From an uncultured Clostridia bacterium (GTDB lineage: Bacteria; Bacillota; Clostridia; CALYAR01), in NCBI GenBank assembly GCA_944393585.1, contig CALYAR010000045.1:1-45442 (forward strand): a stretch of DNA of 45,442 nucleotides. Direction: 5' to 3'. The notes under the pieces were generated by a model. That model was given only the letters and a program-made list of their open reading frames with translations. It searched no databases and was not told where the DNA came from. Numbering within the stretch: the stretch's first letter is position 1; each line of letters begins with the position of its first letter. Position numbers and translations under genes: made by a program. Below are positions 22,452 through 30,873 of the stretch, piece after piece.

Positions 22452-22546
22452 CGATTTGCTTCCTTTCTAACCAGCTTAACCATCACAACCCAGATTAATT
22501 CTATATTATATCACAGTGAATGGAATTTGTGAACAAGTTTCTAATG

Positions 22547-23005
22547 TCAATAATTTCTATCCTTCCGGACTGCTTGAAAAAATTCTGACATAAGCTGTTG
22601 GCATTCTTTTTCCCGGATCCCGCCGAAAACTGCCGTTTGTTTTTCCACAATTTCAAACATTCCCTGGCAGAAAGCTCCGCCATCCGGATCATATGCCCCA
22701 AAATAGAGTGTTCTGATCCGCGCCTGCACAATAGCTCCTGCACACATGGGACAAGGTTCCAGCGTGACATAGAGGTCACATTCCGACAGTCTCCAGGTAC
22801 CAAGTGCCCGACATGCTTGGTCGATTGCGACGATTTCGGCATGGAGGAGTGCGTTTTGTCTGGCTTCCCGAAGGTTGTGGCCTGATGCAACTATCTTGCC
22901 GGCTTTGGCAATAATACAGCCAACTGGAATTTCTCCCTCTGTCAATGCAAGCTGTGCCTCATAAATTGCTTTTTGCATCAGTTTTTCCTGATAAGCCACG
23001 TCCAT
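22547..23005 (-). CDS. tadA: tRNA-specific adenosine deaminase
   Basis: A 152-residue zinc deaminase that converts adenosine 34 of tRNA-Arg(ACG) to inosine. Zinc ligands are His55 in HAEIVAI, Cys85 and Cys88 in PCPMCAGA; Glu57 is the proton shuttle. The EGEIPVGCII opening block is typical. The start at 23005 follows AGAGGAGA; the frame extends 19 codons further upstream but without a ribosome binding site. Guanine or cytosine deaminases share the fold, yet the PCPMCAGAIVQARI stretch favours TadA. It is encoded alone, between the primosome genes and the small protein at 23156. Confidence 0.94.
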   Translation of the reverse strand: MDVAYQEKLMQKAIYEAQLALTEGEIPVGCIIAKAGKIVASGHNLREARQNALLHAEIVAIDQACRALGTWRLSECDLYVTLEPCPMCAGAIVQARIRTLYFGAYDPDGGAFCQGMFEIVEKQTAVFGGIREKECQQLMSEFFQAVRKDRNY

Positions 23006-23092
23006 TCTCCTCTCTTCTATGCTGTATAGTGATAGTATAAAGCAAATGCTTCGCTTTTTCAACGAATTCTTTTTGAGAAAGAAATCGAAGGA

Positions 23093-23149
23093 CTCCGCTG
23101 TACTGTGACCTCATTTGGATTGATCCGAAATCGAATCACAGCAGCGGAG
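23093..23149 (-). terminator. Long hairpin after the 53-residue gene
   Basis: CTCCGCT-x3-CTGTGA (23093-23108) pairs with TCACAG-x-AGCGGAG (23136-23149), a 13-bp interrupted stem with a 27-base loop just beyond the small-gene stop. No T-run follows immediately, so termination is only likely. Confidence 0.5.
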
Positions 23150-23155
23150 CCGAAA

Positions 23156-23317
23156 TTAAGAAATGCGGCGGAGAAGTCCGGCAACTTTTTTGGTAGTTTG
23201 GATGCTGAAATGAAAGCGTTTCAACAGCAAAATACCCTTTTGTATGGTATATACAATGCCAAAGATTCGATATCCCCATAAAAAAATCGTTTGAAACCGT
23301 TTGAGTGTTTGAAACAT
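23156..23317 (-). CDS. Small basic hydrophobic protein (53 residues), unrecognised
   Basis: A 53-codon frame starting MFQTLKRFQTIFLWGYRIFG and ending LLRRIS. A consensus AAAGGAGG ribosome binding site stands six bases before ATG 23317, much better than chance, and a hairpin follows the stop. The protein has a hydrophobic aromatic segment (about 10-33) framed by Lys/Arg, so it could associate with membranes or nucleic acid. Upstream on the minus strand, CATACTA (23356-23350) looks like a forespore sigma-F/G -10 box, with ACATA 19 bases before it. A longer overlapping frame in another phase lacks a ribosome binding site and was dismissed. No family recognised. Confidence 0.6.
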   Translation of the reverse strand: MFQTLKRFQTIFLWGYRIFGIVYTIQKGILLLKRFHFSIQTTKKVAGLLRRIS

Positions 23318-23348
23318 AAAAAACCTCCTTTTGCATGCTTCATCCTCA

Positions 23349-23380
23349 TTAGTATGAATCGTAGGCAGGCGGTTTTATGT
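23349..23380 (-). promoter_or_regulatory. Sporulation-type promoter candidate for the 53-residue gene
   Basis: Minus-strand CATACTAA (23356-23349) fits the CATnnTA -10 pattern of sigma-F/sigma-G; a possible -35 ACATA (23380-23376) is one base further away than usual. Weak evidence alone. Confidence 0.3.
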
Positions 23381-23604
23381 ATCTATGAAATCAAATGGCA
23401 TTCATATCTCCGCAAACGGAAATCGGAACCGGCATAATTGAATTCTTTCTAAACCGGAAATGAGCAAAAAAGAAAAGTTAAAACTGTGCGCACGTCTGCG
23501 TACAAAGGGTTTAGGGTATATTTTTTGTTACTCTGCTTCGTTTGCTTCGTAAACTTGATTTATAATAAAAAATTTCCAAATCTCGTGCTATTTGGCTGAG
23601 AATG

Positions 23605-23745
23605 TGGTATAATAAAAACCGTTGCAGGGAGTTATAGAAGATAATGCAATAAATATGGAAGCAAACTGGTTTTTGCTGGTTGCCGTGCGTTCAGAGGTTG
23701 TTCTCTTCGGCGCGGAAAAATAAAGTTGGTTTGGGAACTTCTAAT
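23605..23745 (+). promoter_or_regulatory. Extended -10 promoter and structured 5' leader of the permease gene
   Basis: TG-g-TATAAT (23605-23613) is a strong extended -10. The predicted transcript then carries three hairpins before the ribosome binding site: TTGCA/TGCAA (23622-23649), GCAAA/TTTGC (23661-23676), and CCGTGC/GCGCGG (23683-23715) with an inner AGAG/CTCT stem, followed by AAAAATAAAG. A metal- or metabolite-sensing leader is possible; it matches no riboswitch consensus I can recall. The bases between 23381 and 23600 show no gene. Confidence 0.45.
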
Positions 23746-23759
23746 GGAGGCGTCGAAAA

Positions 23760-24767
23760 ATGGGAAATCATGAGCATACGGGCTTTATCAGTGAGGGTTT
23801 GCACGAATTACTGGAAAATATGGGGCTTAGTCATGAGTGGACGGAGTGCATTGTGCATTTTGCAGTGGACACGATCCAAATTTTTTTCATTTTATTTGTT
23901 GTGATGTTTGCGGTCTCGTTTTTGAGGACCTTCTTGGATTTCGAAAAGCTGGAGCGTCGTTTGGCGAAGCTGAAAAGTGTCTGGGGCTTTTTGCTTGCAG
24001 CGGGAATGGGAATGCTGTCGCCTTTTTGCAGCTGTACTATTGTTCCAGTTGTAATAGGGCTTTTAAGCATGGGAGTACCGACGGTAATTTGTATCTGTTT
24101 TCTGACGGCGGCTTCGCTGATGAATCTGACGGCGCTGATTTCGTTCTACACCATCGCAGGTCCGGCTTATACAGCCTGGTATATCGGAATCTCGATTGCA
24201 GTGATTTTGATTGTATGTGTTATTCTATCGGTGTTCGGTCTGAACAACCGGAAATATGTTCTATCTTATGGTTCAAAAGAGGAAAAAGCACATCAGCACC
24301 ATCATCATGGAGCATGCAGCTGCGGGCATGATCATATTCATTTCGAGGAGCATTCGCTGAAAGGCCGTATCGCGGAGTCGCTTCATGAAGTCGTGCACGT
24401 TTTTCGGGACACATGGATTTATATTTTGATCGGGGTTGCGCTGTCCTCAGCAGTAACGGCCTTTGTCCCATTGGATGCGATTGCGGGAGCGATTGATGAG
24501 AACAATGCGTTGTCGGTTGTTTTAGCTGGTTTGATCGGCGCGCCCATTCATTCCGATATGTTTACGATCATGCCGCTCATTTTAATTTTGAAAGATATCT
24601 CGGCAAGCGTGACATTGACTTTTGTGACAGCGGCAATGGTGATTTCGGTTCCGGAGGTAGTATTGCTGACACGTGCTTTTAAGCCCAGATTTTTGGCAGT
24701 ATACGGTTCCGTTGTTGTCGTATTATCGATGATCGCTGGATTTGTTGTATATGCCGCAGGGTTTTAA
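23760..24767 (+). CDS. Permease of the SO_0444/DUF318 (ArsP-like) metal efflux family
   Basis: A 335-residue membrane protein with about eight hydrophobic segments. The marker PFCSCTIVPV at about 82-91 is the Cys-containing motif of the DUF318/ArsP permease group, and a mirrored segment GLIGAPIHSDMFTIMPL occurs in the second half, giving the two-repeat layout of the family. Between the halves lies a cytoplasmic His/Cys-rich loop (HQHHHHGACSCGHDHIHFEEH, about 177-197), a clear metal-binding tract, so export of a soft or transition metal (Cu, Zn, Cd or arsenicals) is likely. ATG 23760 follows GGAGG by nine bases. The YbaK-like gene follows after 21 bases, probably in the same transcript. Confidence 0.8.
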   Translation: MGNHEHTGFISEGLHELLENMGLSHEWTECIVHFAVDTIQIFFILFVVMFAVSFLRTFLDFEKLERRLAKLKSVWGFLLAAGMGMLSPFCSCTIVPVVIGLLSMGVPTVICICFLTAASLMNLTALISFYTIAGPAYTAWYIGISIAVILIVCVILSVFGLNNRKYVLSYGSKEEKAHQHHHHGACSCGHDHIHFEEHSLKGRIAESLHEVVHVFRDTWIYILIGVALSSAVTAFVPLDAIAGAIDENNALSVVLAGLIGAPIHSDMFTIMPLILILKDISASVTLTFVTAAMVISVPEVVLLTRAFKPRFLAVYGSVVVVLSMIAGFVVYAAGF

Positions 24768-24788
24768 GGGAACGGAGGAAAAACAAAA

Positions 24789-25277
24789 ATGAAAAAAATA
24801 CCAAAGACAAATGTAATGCGCATTTTAGACGGAGCCAAAATACCCTATCAGTGTTATTCTTATGATGCAAAAGATGGAAAGATTGATGGAATCAGTGTTG
24901 CTGAAAAATTGTCAGTAGATCCTTCTATCGTATATAAAACGCTGGTAACATCAGGCGCCAGCGGCGAACACTATGTGTTTGTGCTTGGCGTGGGAGACGA
25001 ATTGGACTTGAAAAAGGGCGCGGCGGCAGTCAAAGAAAAATCCGTCCATATGGTTCAGGTGGCCGAACTTCTTTCTCTGACCGGGTATATCCGCGGCGGC
25101 TGTTCGCCCATTGGAATGAAAAAGCAATTTACAACGACGATTGACTCGTCTGCCTGTGGGAAGGACATCCTGGTCAGTGCGGGGAAGATCGGTGTTCAGG
25201 TGCAGATTCGTGCAGAGGAATTAGCCGGGCTCATTGGAGCCAAATTTTCCGACATCATACATGATAATATGGAATGA
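24789..25277 (+). CDS. ybaK: Cys-tRNA(Pro)/Cys-tRNA(Cys) deacylase, YbaK/EbsC type
   Basis: A 162-residue trans-editing enzyme that hydrolyses mischarged Cys-tRNA(Pro). Family blocks: KTNVMRILDGAKIPYQCYSYD at the start, VYKTLVTSG around 50-58 containing the conserved Lys, and GYIRGGCSPIGMKK at about 98-111 forming the substrate pocket. Length is typical. The GGAGG ribosome binding site lies in the 21-base gap after the permease gene. It is interesting that a tRNA-Pro gene lies about 3 kb downstream, but they are separate transcription units. No T-box or terminator is evident between its stop and alaS. Confidence 0.93.
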   Translation: MKKIPKTNVMRILDGAKIPYQCYSYDAKDGKIDGISVAEKLSVDPSIVYKTLVTSGASGEHYVFVLGVGDELDLKKGAAAVKEKSVHMVQVAELLSLTGYIRGGCSPIGMKKQFTTTIDSSACGKDILVSAGKIGVQVQIRAEELAGLIGAKFSDIIHDNME

Positions 25278-25498
25278 AATGATCGGAATATCCTTCGGTT
25301 TTTGAAATGAAACTTTGCAGTAAACGACATGGTAAAGTGGATTTGGAAAAATTGGCCTAATTGACCGCCGGTACCATTTGTAGTGAGTATGTACAGAAAA
25401 GAGTGCCGGTTGAAATCCATATGAAAAATCCCGGTTTTTGTTTTTATTTCTGAACTTTATGATTTTGTGGACAAAATGGGGATTCCAGGCTGAAATGA

Positions 25499-25527
25499 TT
25501 GACAGATAAAATCGATTTCTCTATAAT
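25499..25527 (+). promoter_or_regulatory. Sigma-A promoter of alaS
   Basis: TTGACA (25499-25504), 17 bases, TATAAT (25522-25527), 40 bases before the start codon. The short leader leaves no room for a T-box, and the 220 bases upstream show no gene. Confidence 0.9.
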
Positions 25528-25566
25528 GTTATTCATATATTTGCAGTACAAAGGAGGTAAATTAAT

Positions 25567-28197
25567 ATGAAATTTATGGGTTTAAATGAAATTCGCGAAA
25601 GCTATTTGCGTTTTTTTGAAAGTAAAGGACATCTCCGCCTTCCCAGCTTTCCGCTTGTTCCAATCAATGATAACAGCATTCTGCTGATTAATGCGGGTAT
25701 GACCCCATTGAAACCATATTTTATGGGACAGGAGGTTCCGCCTTGCAGCCGTGTTACGACCTGTCAGAAGTGTGCCAGAACACCGGATATTGATAATGTT
25801 GGAAAAACGGCACGACATGCTACATTTTTCGAAATGCTGGGGAATTTTTCGTTTGGGGACTATTTTAAGCATGAGGCCACGGCATGGGCATGGGAGTTTT
25901 TGACCAAAGTTTTGGAAATTCCGGCGGACAAACTATGGATTACGATTTATGAAGACGATGACGAGGCATATGAGATTTGGACAAAAGAAGTTCATATTCC
26001 GGCTGAGCGAATCATTCGTATGGGAAAGGAAGATAACTTCTGGGAACATGGAACCGGTCCCTGCGGCCCGTGTTCAGAAATCCATTATGACCGCGGGGAA
26101 AGCTATGGCTGCGGGAAACCCGATTGTGCAGTCGGATGTGACTGCGACCGCTATATGGAGGTTTGGAATTTAGTATTTACCCAGTTTAATAAGACTGCCG
26201 ACGGAAAGTATGAACGGCTGCCCAAGCCGAATATCGATACGGGAATGGGATTAGAGCGGCTTGCCTGTGTCATGCAGGGGGTTGGAAACCTGTTCGAAGT
26301 GGATACCATCAAGAACGTTATGGCGAAAGTATGCGAAATCGCGAAGGTTGAATATGGAAAAGAGTATCAAAAGGACGTATCGCTTCGGGTTATCACGGAT
26401 CATATCCGCGGCACGGTATTTTTAGTAAGCGATGGAGTGCTTCCGTCCAATGAGGGACGGGGTTATGTACTGCGGCGGCTTTTGCGGCGTGCAGCGCGGC
26501 ATGGCAAGCTTCTAAATATCGAGGGCCCGTTTTTATGTGAAGTAGCACAGACTGTGATAGAAGAATCCAAAAACGCATATCCGGAACTGGTAGAAAAGCA
26601 GGATTATATTATGAAGGTAATCCGCATCGAGGAAGAAAATTTTGACCGGACCATCAATCAGGGACTGGAATTGCTCAATGATTATCTTGCACAGGCAGAG
26701 CAGCAGGAGAAAAAAGAACTCAGCGGTGCAATGGTATTCAAGCTGTACGATACGTTTGGATTTCCGATTGATTTAACGCGGGAAGTTGCGGAAGAAAAAG
26801 GAATTTCGATAGACGAAGACGGATTCGCTGAGCAAATGAAAAAACAAAAGGAAACCTCGCGCGCTTCCCGTGATGACAACACAAAAGAAGCATGGGGAGA
26901 AGAGGTATATGCTGCGCTTCCCAAAGAACTGAGAACGGAATTCATCGGTTATGATAAAGATGGCTGCGAAAGTCAGATTCGGGCCTTGATTGAGGACGGA
27001 AGACAAGTGACAGAAGCTTCCTGCGGGCAGGAAGTCACAATTATAACCGATAAGACTGTTTTTTATGCTGAAATGGGCGGGCAAGTCGGCGATACGGGTG
27101 TAATTGAGACGGAGGCAGCTAAAGTCCTGGTTTTGGATTGTAAAAAGCAGGGTGACCGGTTTTTGCATGTTGGCAAAGTCGTTTCCGGAGAAATCAAGCA
27201 GGGGGATACTGCCAAGTTTACGATCGATCAGCAATATCGTGCAGCGATCGAACGCAATCATTCTGCGACGCATTTGATTCAAAAAGCGCTTCGCAACTGC
27301 CTGGGCGACCATGTGTATCAGTCCGGATCCTATGTCAGTGCTGATCGGCTTCGGTTTGACTTCACGCATTTTGAAGCCGTGAGTGCAGATGATTTAAGAA
27401 AAGTAGAACAGGAAGTCAATCAAATGGTATTGGCGGGTCTTCCAGTCGTCATTCGCAGCATGGATATTGAGGAAGCCAAGAAAAACGGTGCTATGGCATT
27501 GTTTGGAGAAAAATACAGTCAAGTAGTACGCACAGTTAAAATGGGTGAGTACAGCTTTGAGCTGTGCGGCGGATGTCATGTAAAGAACACGGCACAGATC
27601 GGTTTGGTTAAAATCGTTTCGGAAAGCAGTGTATCTTCCGGTGTACGCCGGATTGAGGCGGTCACTGGTTTGGGTGTTATGGATTATATTTATGAACAGG
27701 AAGAACGAATTCACAAAACGGCTGCGGCACTCAAGTCCAATGTGGGTGAAATTGACCAGCGCGCAGCAGCGGTCATGGAAGAGTTAAAAACAGCACAAAA
27801 GCAGATTGAAACGCTGAATCAAAAGCTTGCCCGCAATTCTGTTTCCGATCTTGTCGCAGAGGCAAAAGATATCAATGGAATTCGTTTCGTAGCAAAGCGC
27901 CTCGACGGAGCGGATGTCAATGTTTTGCGTACGCTGGGAGATCAGCTGAAGGAAAAACTGGGCTGTGCTTATATTTTGCTGGCAGGTGTAAATAATGCAA
28001 AAATCACATTTGTTTCTATGGCCACGGAGGATGCAGTGAAACGCGGAATTCACGCGGGGAATCTGGTCAAGGAAGCCGCAAAGATTACCGGGGGCGGCGG
28101 CGGCGGAAAACCGGCCTCTGCACAGGCTGGAGGAAATGACGTGAGCAAGCTCGGAGATGCGTTTGCGGCGGTTGAAGCAATGATCCAGGCATTATAA
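25567..28197 (+). CDS. alaS: Alanyl-tRNA synthetase
   Basis: An 876-residue class II synthetase charging tRNA-Ala. The catalytic domain starts MKFMGLNEIRESYLRFFESKGH, with motif 2 in HATFFEMLGNFSFGDYFK and motif 3 near GMGLERL. A zinc-like Cys cluster (CGKPDCAVGCDCD) follows motif 2. The editing domain has the metal-binding HSATH (His565, His569) and CGGCH (Cys667, His671). A C-terminal coiled coil and Ala-type C-Ala domain end in a Gly-rich GGGGGGK stretch typical for this enzyme. AAGGAGG stands nine bases before ATG 25567; ATG at codon 4 is a less likely alternative. Confidence 0.98.
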   Translation: MKFMGLNEIRESYLRFFESKGHLRLPSFPLVPINDNSILLINAGMTPLKPYFMGQEVPPCSRVTTCQKCARTPDIDNVGKTARHATFFEMLGNFSFGDYFKHEATAWAWEFLTKVLEIPADKLWITIYEDDDEAYEIWTKEVHIPAERIIRMGKEDNFWEHGTGPCGPCSEIHYDRGESYGCGKPDCAVGCDCDRYMEVWNLVFTQFNKTADGKYERLPKPNIDTGMGLERLACVMQGVGNLFEVDTIKNVMAKVCEIAKVEYGKEYQKDVSLRVITDHIRGTVFLVSDGVLPSNEGRGYVLRRLLRRAARHGKLLNIEGPFLCEVAQTVIEESKNAYPELVEKQDYIMKVIRIEEENFDRTINQGLELLNDYLAQAEQQEKKELSGAMVFKLYDTFGFPIDLTREVAEEKGISIDEDGFAEQMKKQKETSRASRDDNTKEAWGEEVYAALPKELRTEFIGYDKDGCESQIRALIEDGRQVTEASCGQEVTIITDKTVFYAEMGGQVGDTGVIETEAAKVLVLDCKKQGDRFLHVGKVVSGEIKQGDTAKFTIDQQYRAAIERNHSATHLIQKALRNCLGDHVYQSGSYVSADRLRFDFTHFEAVSADDLRKVEQEVNQMVLAGLPVVIRSMDIEEAKKNGAMALFGEKYSQVVRTVKMGEYSFELCGGCHVKNTAQIGLVKIVSESSVSSGVRRIEAVTGLGVMDYIYEQEERIHKTAAALKSNVGEIDQRAAAVMEELKTAQKQIETLNQKLARNSVSDLVAEAKDINGIRFVAKRLDGADVNVLRTLGDQLKEKLGCAYILLAGVNNAKITFVSMATEDAVKRGIHAGNLVKEAAKITGGGGGGKPASAQAGGNDVSKLGDAFAAVEAMIQAL

Positions 28198-28218
28198 TTC
28201 GGATATTATATAGAGTAG

Positions 28219-28253
28219 AAAAAGCGAAACATGGATCACATGTTTCGCTTTTT
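28219..28253 (+). terminator. Intrinsic terminator of alaS
   Basis: A 15-bp stem (28219-28233 with 28239-28253, five-base loop) ending in a T-run, 21 bases after the alaS stop. Confidence 0.93.
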
Positions 28254-28397
28254 GCTGCCTTGCCGCCGACGCCCAATTATTTTTGGCCGTTTAAATCCCA
28301 GAGCGTGTCGATTTTTCACAGGAGAGGCATGATAAAAATAGAACATCAAAGCGATATACTCTCATTGCAAAAAATAGTCGAAATTTTAAAAAAAAAA

Positions 28398-28426
28398 TTG
28401 ACAAAGTGATAAACTTATAGTATAAT
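28398..28426 (+). promoter_or_regulatory. Consensus promoter of tRNA-Pro
   Basis: TTGACA (28398-28403), 17 bases, TATAAT (28421-28426), 21 bases before the tRNA. Confidence 0.92.
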
Positions 28427-28447
28427 TCTAAAAGTGCTGATAAGTGA

Positions 28448-28524
28448 CGAGATGTGGCTCAGTTTGGTAGAGCGCTGCGTTCGGGACGCAGAGGCCGCAG
28501 GTTCAAATCCTGTCATCTCGACCA
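28448..28524 (+). tRNA. tRNA-Pro (anticodon CGG)
   Basis: A complete 77-base cloverleaf with encoded CCA: acceptor CGAGATG/CATCTCG plus discriminator A, D-arm with GGCTCAGTTTGGTAGAGC, anticodon stem CTGCG/CGCAG around loop TTCGGGA (anticodon CGG), and T-arm GCAGG-TTCAAAT-CCTG. A consensus promoter precedes it and a terminator follows, so it is a single-gene unit. Confidence 0.97.
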
Positions 28525-28527
28525 ACG

Positions 28528-28558
28528 TCGGAGTAGGCTTTGCTTGCTCCGATTTTTT
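28528..28558 (+). terminator. Terminator of tRNA-Pro
   Basis: TCGGAG (28528-28533) pairs with CTCCGA (28547-28552), followed by six T. Confidence 0.85.
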
Positions 28559-28559
28559 G

Positions 28560-29018
28560 TGCTTGCACAAAAAATCAGTCGCCCGCGCCGCCGCTCCTCT
28601 TCTTTCGTGAAAAGTCACGCTCGCATCGCCTGCTCGTTTGTAACCGCACTCGCAACGGCTCACAATCGCTGCCAACTTTTCACGATATTGCGCCTTCGGC
28701 GCAGGCAAAATCCCCTGCCGCTGCTGCGTTTGCGGGCAAGTCCTGTAAGAATACCCGTACCCGTCCGAGTATCCATATGGGTACTCGGTTTTTTATGCGC
28801 CTATGGGAAATCCGTACTACGTCACAGCAATCATCATATCTCTTGCGGAGGCTTTTTTAAACGCACCGGCGTGCACATCCCGCCGCTTCTTCTTTCCATA
28901 GATAAGTATTTTTTATTTTAGCCCCCACGTTTTGTTAATAGAAACTAGTTTTGTAAGGCGTGCGGCTTCTAAAAAGATGATTTATTTTGCCATAGTATGT
29001 ATTTTCATGAGTATTTTC
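28560..29018. other. Non-coding stretch: GC-rich structured segment, a terminator and an AT-rich tail
   Basis: From 28560 to about 28760 the DNA is GC-rich and low in coding signal. CGTGAAAAGT (28606-28615) and ACTTTTCACG (28675-28684) form a perfect 10-bp inverted repeat around a GCATCGCC/CGGC-type core, followed by a GCGCC-TTC-GGCGC hairpin (28690-28702). A strong terminator lies at 28765-28794: CCGAGTA/TACTCGG with T6. Long frames crossing here are shadows of the tRNA and repeats. From about 28910 the sequence is AT-rich promoter DNA of the symporter gene. Confidence 0.55.
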
Positions 29019-29047
29019 TTGATTTATTAATGGTAATACAATATAAT
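29019..29047 (+). promoter_or_regulatory. Sigma-A promoter of the symporter gene
   Basis: TTGATT (29019-29024), 17 bases, TATAAT (29042-29047), about 55 bases before the start codon. Confidence 0.8.
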
Positions 29048-29101
29048 ATATTAATATAAAATGAACAAACCTGATTTTTTAGTCGGGGATTGGAGGAGAG
29101 T

Positions 29102-30655
29102 ATGGGAGATTCAGTTCAAATTATGATTACAATGGCCATTTATATGGTTGTGGTAATCGGAATTGGTGTGATGTTTGCAAAGAAGGCAAACAAAAGTTCT
29201 GAAGCCTATTTCCTTGGTGGACGTACCTTGGGCCCTTGGGTTACCGCTATGAGTGCGGAAGCTTCGGATATGTCGGGGTGGCTGCTTATGGGCCTTCCGG
29301 GTGTCGCATATTGGTGTGGAATTGCGGATGCGGCATGGACTGCTATTGGCCTTGCAGCGGGAACATACATTAACTGGCTTATCACCTCAAAAAGGCTGCG
29401 CCGATACAGCGAAAAGGCGGGCAACGCCATTACATTGCCTGAATTTTTTTCAAATCGTTTCCACGAAAAGAATAAAATTGTGATGACAATTTCTGCTCTT
29501 TTTATACTTATATTTTTTACAGTATATGCGGCCAGTTGCCTTGTAACCTGCGGCAAATTGTTTTCCACCTTGTTCGGCTTAAACTATGTTCCAATGATGA
29601 TTGTGGGGGCCATCTTTGTGCTTGTTTACACGATCATCGGGGGCTTTCTTGCGGAAAGCATTTCAGACTTCATGCAGGCGATCGTTATGATTGTCGCACT
29701 TGTTATAATTGTTATAACCGGCACAGCAGCGGCAGGCGGAATGGAAGCTGTAATCGAAAATGCCAAATCCATTCCGGGATTCTTTGAGTTTTTCGGAATC
29801 GCCACACCAGTTACCGTGGATGGAGTGCAACAGGTGCTAAACAATGTTCCGCAATTTGGAGACGCCGGAAGCTACAGCTTTCTGAACATTGTTTCTGCTC
29901 TGGCATGGGGGCTTGGATATTTTGGTATGCCACAGGTCCTTCTCCGGTTTATGGCCATACGCACCGAGCATGAACTGAAGAGCTCCCGCCGTATAGCAAC
30001 TGTCTGGGTTGTGATCTCCTTGACGGTAGCCGTGTTTATTGGCGTTATGGGACGCACATTATATCCTGATGCACTAACGACTGCATCCTCGGCGGAAAAT
30101 ATTTTTATCCTGCTTTCTACAAAATTGCTGCCCCCGCTGCTGGCTGGACTTGTCATGGCCGGTATTCTCGCAGCGACAATCAGTTCATCCGACTCGTATC
30201 TGCTCATTGCGGCTTCTGCATTTTCTAAAAATATTTACCAGGGTCTTCTGCATCGGAAAGCGACAGATAAACAGGTTTTATGGATTTCTCGTATTACGCT
30301 TCTTGCTATTACAGTAATTGCCATTATCATTGCCTTGGATGAAAACAGTGTGATCTTTACTATTGTCAGCTTTGCGTGGGCAGGTTTCGGTGCAACCTTC
30401 GGGCCGTTGATGCTCCTGAGTCTGTTCTGGAAACGTATCAACCGTGCTGGTGCTGTTGCTGGTATGATCGGCGGGGGCGGAATGGTATTTATCTGGAAAC
30501 TACTTATCCGGCCGCTCGGTGGAGCATGGGATATTTATGAACTTTTGCCTGCATTTTTGTTCTCTGTTTTGTGTATTGTGGTGGTTTCCTTGCTGACGGC
30601 GCCGCCTTCAGAGAAAATTCAGAAGGAATTCGATGATGTCCGTGCCGGAATATAA
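29102..30655 (+). CDS. putP: Sodium:solute symporter, PutP (Na+/proline) type
   Basis: A 517-residue membrane transporter of the SSS family with about 13 hydrophobic helices. Signatures: SSEAYFLGGRTLGPWVTAMSAEASDMSGWLLMGLPG in the first third (the FLGGR and SDMSGW motifs of PutP), VYTIIGGFLAESISDFMQ containing the family GG-Fxxx-SD pattern, and MAGILAATISSSDSYLLIAASAFSKN with the Na+-site serines. The fit to proline permeases is closer than to pantothenate or sialic acid members, but the substrate is inferred. ATG 29102 follows GGAGGAG; a TTG four codons earlier lies inside that site. Downstream is a strong terminator, so it is a single-gene unit. Confidence 0.9.
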   Translation: MGDSVQIMITMAIYMVVVIGIGVMFAKKANKSSEAYFLGGRTLGPWVTAMSAEASDMSGWLLMGLPGVAYWCGIADAAWTAIGLAAGTYINWLITSKRLRRYSEKAGNAITLPEFFSNRFHEKNKIVMTISALFILIFFTVYAASCLVTCGKLFSTLFGLNYVPMMIVGAIFVLVYTIIGGFLAESISDFMQAIVMIVALVIIVITGTAAAGGMEAVIENAKSIPGFFEFFGIATPVTVDGVQQVLNNVPQFGDAGSYSFLNIVSALAWGLGYFGMPQVLLRFMAIRTEHELKSSRRIATVWVVISLTVAVFIGVMGRTLYPDALTTASSAENIFILLSTKLLPPLLAGLVMAGILAATISSSDSYLLIAASAFSKNIYQGLLHRKATDKQVLWISRITLLAITVIAIIIALDENSVIFTIVSFAWAGFGATFGPLMLLSLFWKRINRAGAVAGMIGGGGMVFIWKLLIRPLGGAWDIYELLPAFLFSVLCIVVVSLLTAPPSEKIQKEFDDVRAGI

Positions 30656-30674
30656 AATGCAGCGTATATAGGCT

Positions 30675-30709
30675 AAAAAGGCATTGATCACCTTGATCAA
30701 TGCCTTTTT
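30675..30709 (+). terminator. Intrinsic terminator of the symporter gene
   Basis: A 16-bp perfect stem (30675-30690 with 30694-30709) ending in TTTTT, about 20 bases after the stop codon. The TGATCA ends may open to form a larger loop. Confidence 0.92.
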
Positions 30710-30873
30710 ATGGATTGCTTCCTGTTTCAGGATATCTTTTTTATTAAAGCTTCCCATAGTTTAATCTAACAATTTATAGCATTATAGCAAAAAGAAAAAA
30801 TTAAATTAAAATTTCCAACCTTTCTTCTATTCCGGTGTCTATATAGGTGAAAACTTTCAAGGAGATCAAACAG

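Noticed and set aside
25278-25566. Possible T-box leader before alaS
   Set aside because: No GGGTGGNACCGCG-type T-box sequence, and the sigma-A promoter at 25499-25527 leaves only a short leader.
28415-28921. Frames over the tRNA-Pro, including one with the TGFEPAASASRT sequence on the minus strand
   Set aside because: These are the well-known spurious translations of tRNA genes and their flanks; they overlap the tRNA and its terminator.
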